A stretch of DNA of 64,000 bases, from the NCBI RefSeq assembly GCF_039696035.1, contig NZ_CP155567.1:3963001-4027000 (forward strand), in the 5' to 3' direction. The DNA comes from Microbulbifer sp. SAOS-129_SWC. Lineage in GTDB: Bacteria; Pseudomonadota; Gammaproteobacteria; Pseudomonadales; Cellvibrionaceae. Shown here piece by piece: positions 63,963 through 64,000 of this stretch. Positions within the stretch are counted from its first letter, which is position 1. Every line of letters begins with the position of its first letter. Both the position numbers and the translations under genes were made by a program. Below the pieces are notes generated by a model. It saw nothing but the letters and a program-made list of their open reading frames with translations. It made no database searches and was not told the DNA's origin.

Positions 63963-64000
63963 TCAACCCACCTCGGCCAGGTTACCCTTGCTCTCCAGCC
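63963..64000 (-). CDS. C-terminal end of a leftward gene (partial)
   Basis: The minus-strand frame reads LESKGNLAEVG and then TGA at 63965-63963. It is followed by a good terminator, which supports a real gene end. Twelve codons are too few to name the product. Confidence 0.5.
   Translation of the reverse strand, partial: LESKGNLAEVG

Overview
The window looks like the chromosome of a marine, polysaccharide-degrading gammaproteobacterium of the Microbulbifer/Cellvibrio type. The reasons are the GC-rich coding DNA, secreted glycoside hydrolases with a poly-serine linker and many carbohydrate-binding modules, large TonB-dependent receptors (TBDRs) paired with flavin-dependent 'tryptophan halogenase' genes, and a SLC45-type sugar permease. 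The genus is inferred from gene content only.

Region 1 (1-27.7 kb) is an alpha-glucan utilisation locus. A leftward operon carries TBDR, halogenase-like, cupin and halogenase-like genes (6714 down to 1). A rightward set carries the MFS permease, a second TBDR, two more halogenase-like genes, a secreted GH97 alpha-glucosidase, a 2058-residue protein with two GH87 (alpha-1,3-glucanase) modules, and a LacI-type regulator. Two pairs of LacI-type operators (TGAAAACGTTTTCA and TGAAATCGATTTCA types), each pair spaced exactly 20 bp centre to centre, lie before the second TBDR and before GH97. The LacI protein at 26.7 kb is the obvious candidate to bind them. An IS30-family element and an AT-rich orphan gene are wedged between the second TBDR and its halogenase genes. 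A GH31 enzyme with C-terminal binding modules (47.9-51.2 kb) probably extends the pathway but has no visible operator of this type.

Region 2 (27.9-45.2 kb) is the most unusual part: a TolC-like lipoprotein, a periplasmic adaptor, a membrane adaptor with an N-terminal GAF-like region, a polytopic M50 metalloprotease fused to a HlyD-like adaptor, and then a 3723-residue surface protein. The giant protein has an N-terminal LEKRVLLDA motif (LEPR-like), a DUF4347 domain, about twenty DUF11-type beta-sandwich repeats (including four almost identical 780-bp units) and a unique C-terminal domain. No ABC-transporter ATPase is present. I infer a dedicated export and surface-display system in which the M50-HlyD protein takes the inner-membrane place of the usual type I secretion ABC protein.

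Region 3 (45.3-55.9 kb) is ordinary chromosome: a TetR/NemR-like regulator with the same operator before itself and before a CurA-like reductase and a DJ-1/PfpI protein (electrophile response), GH31, an RhlE-type helicase, a GNAT acetyltransferase and methylmalonate-semialdehyde dehydrogenase (mmsA).

Region 4 (55.9-64 kb) is rearranged accessory DNA. A 3.5-kb segment (AraC regulator, SDR stump, aldehyde dehydrogenase between 106-bp direct repeats) is bracketed by mmsA and a decayed second copy of the mmsA 3' end. A class C beta-lactamase-like hydrolase, a decayed IS3-family transposase, an AT-rich phosphopantetheinyl transferase, an XRE-type gene relic and an LprI-like protein follow. Hairpins built on a GTTTGCGG/CCGCAAAC stem recur at four places in the window.
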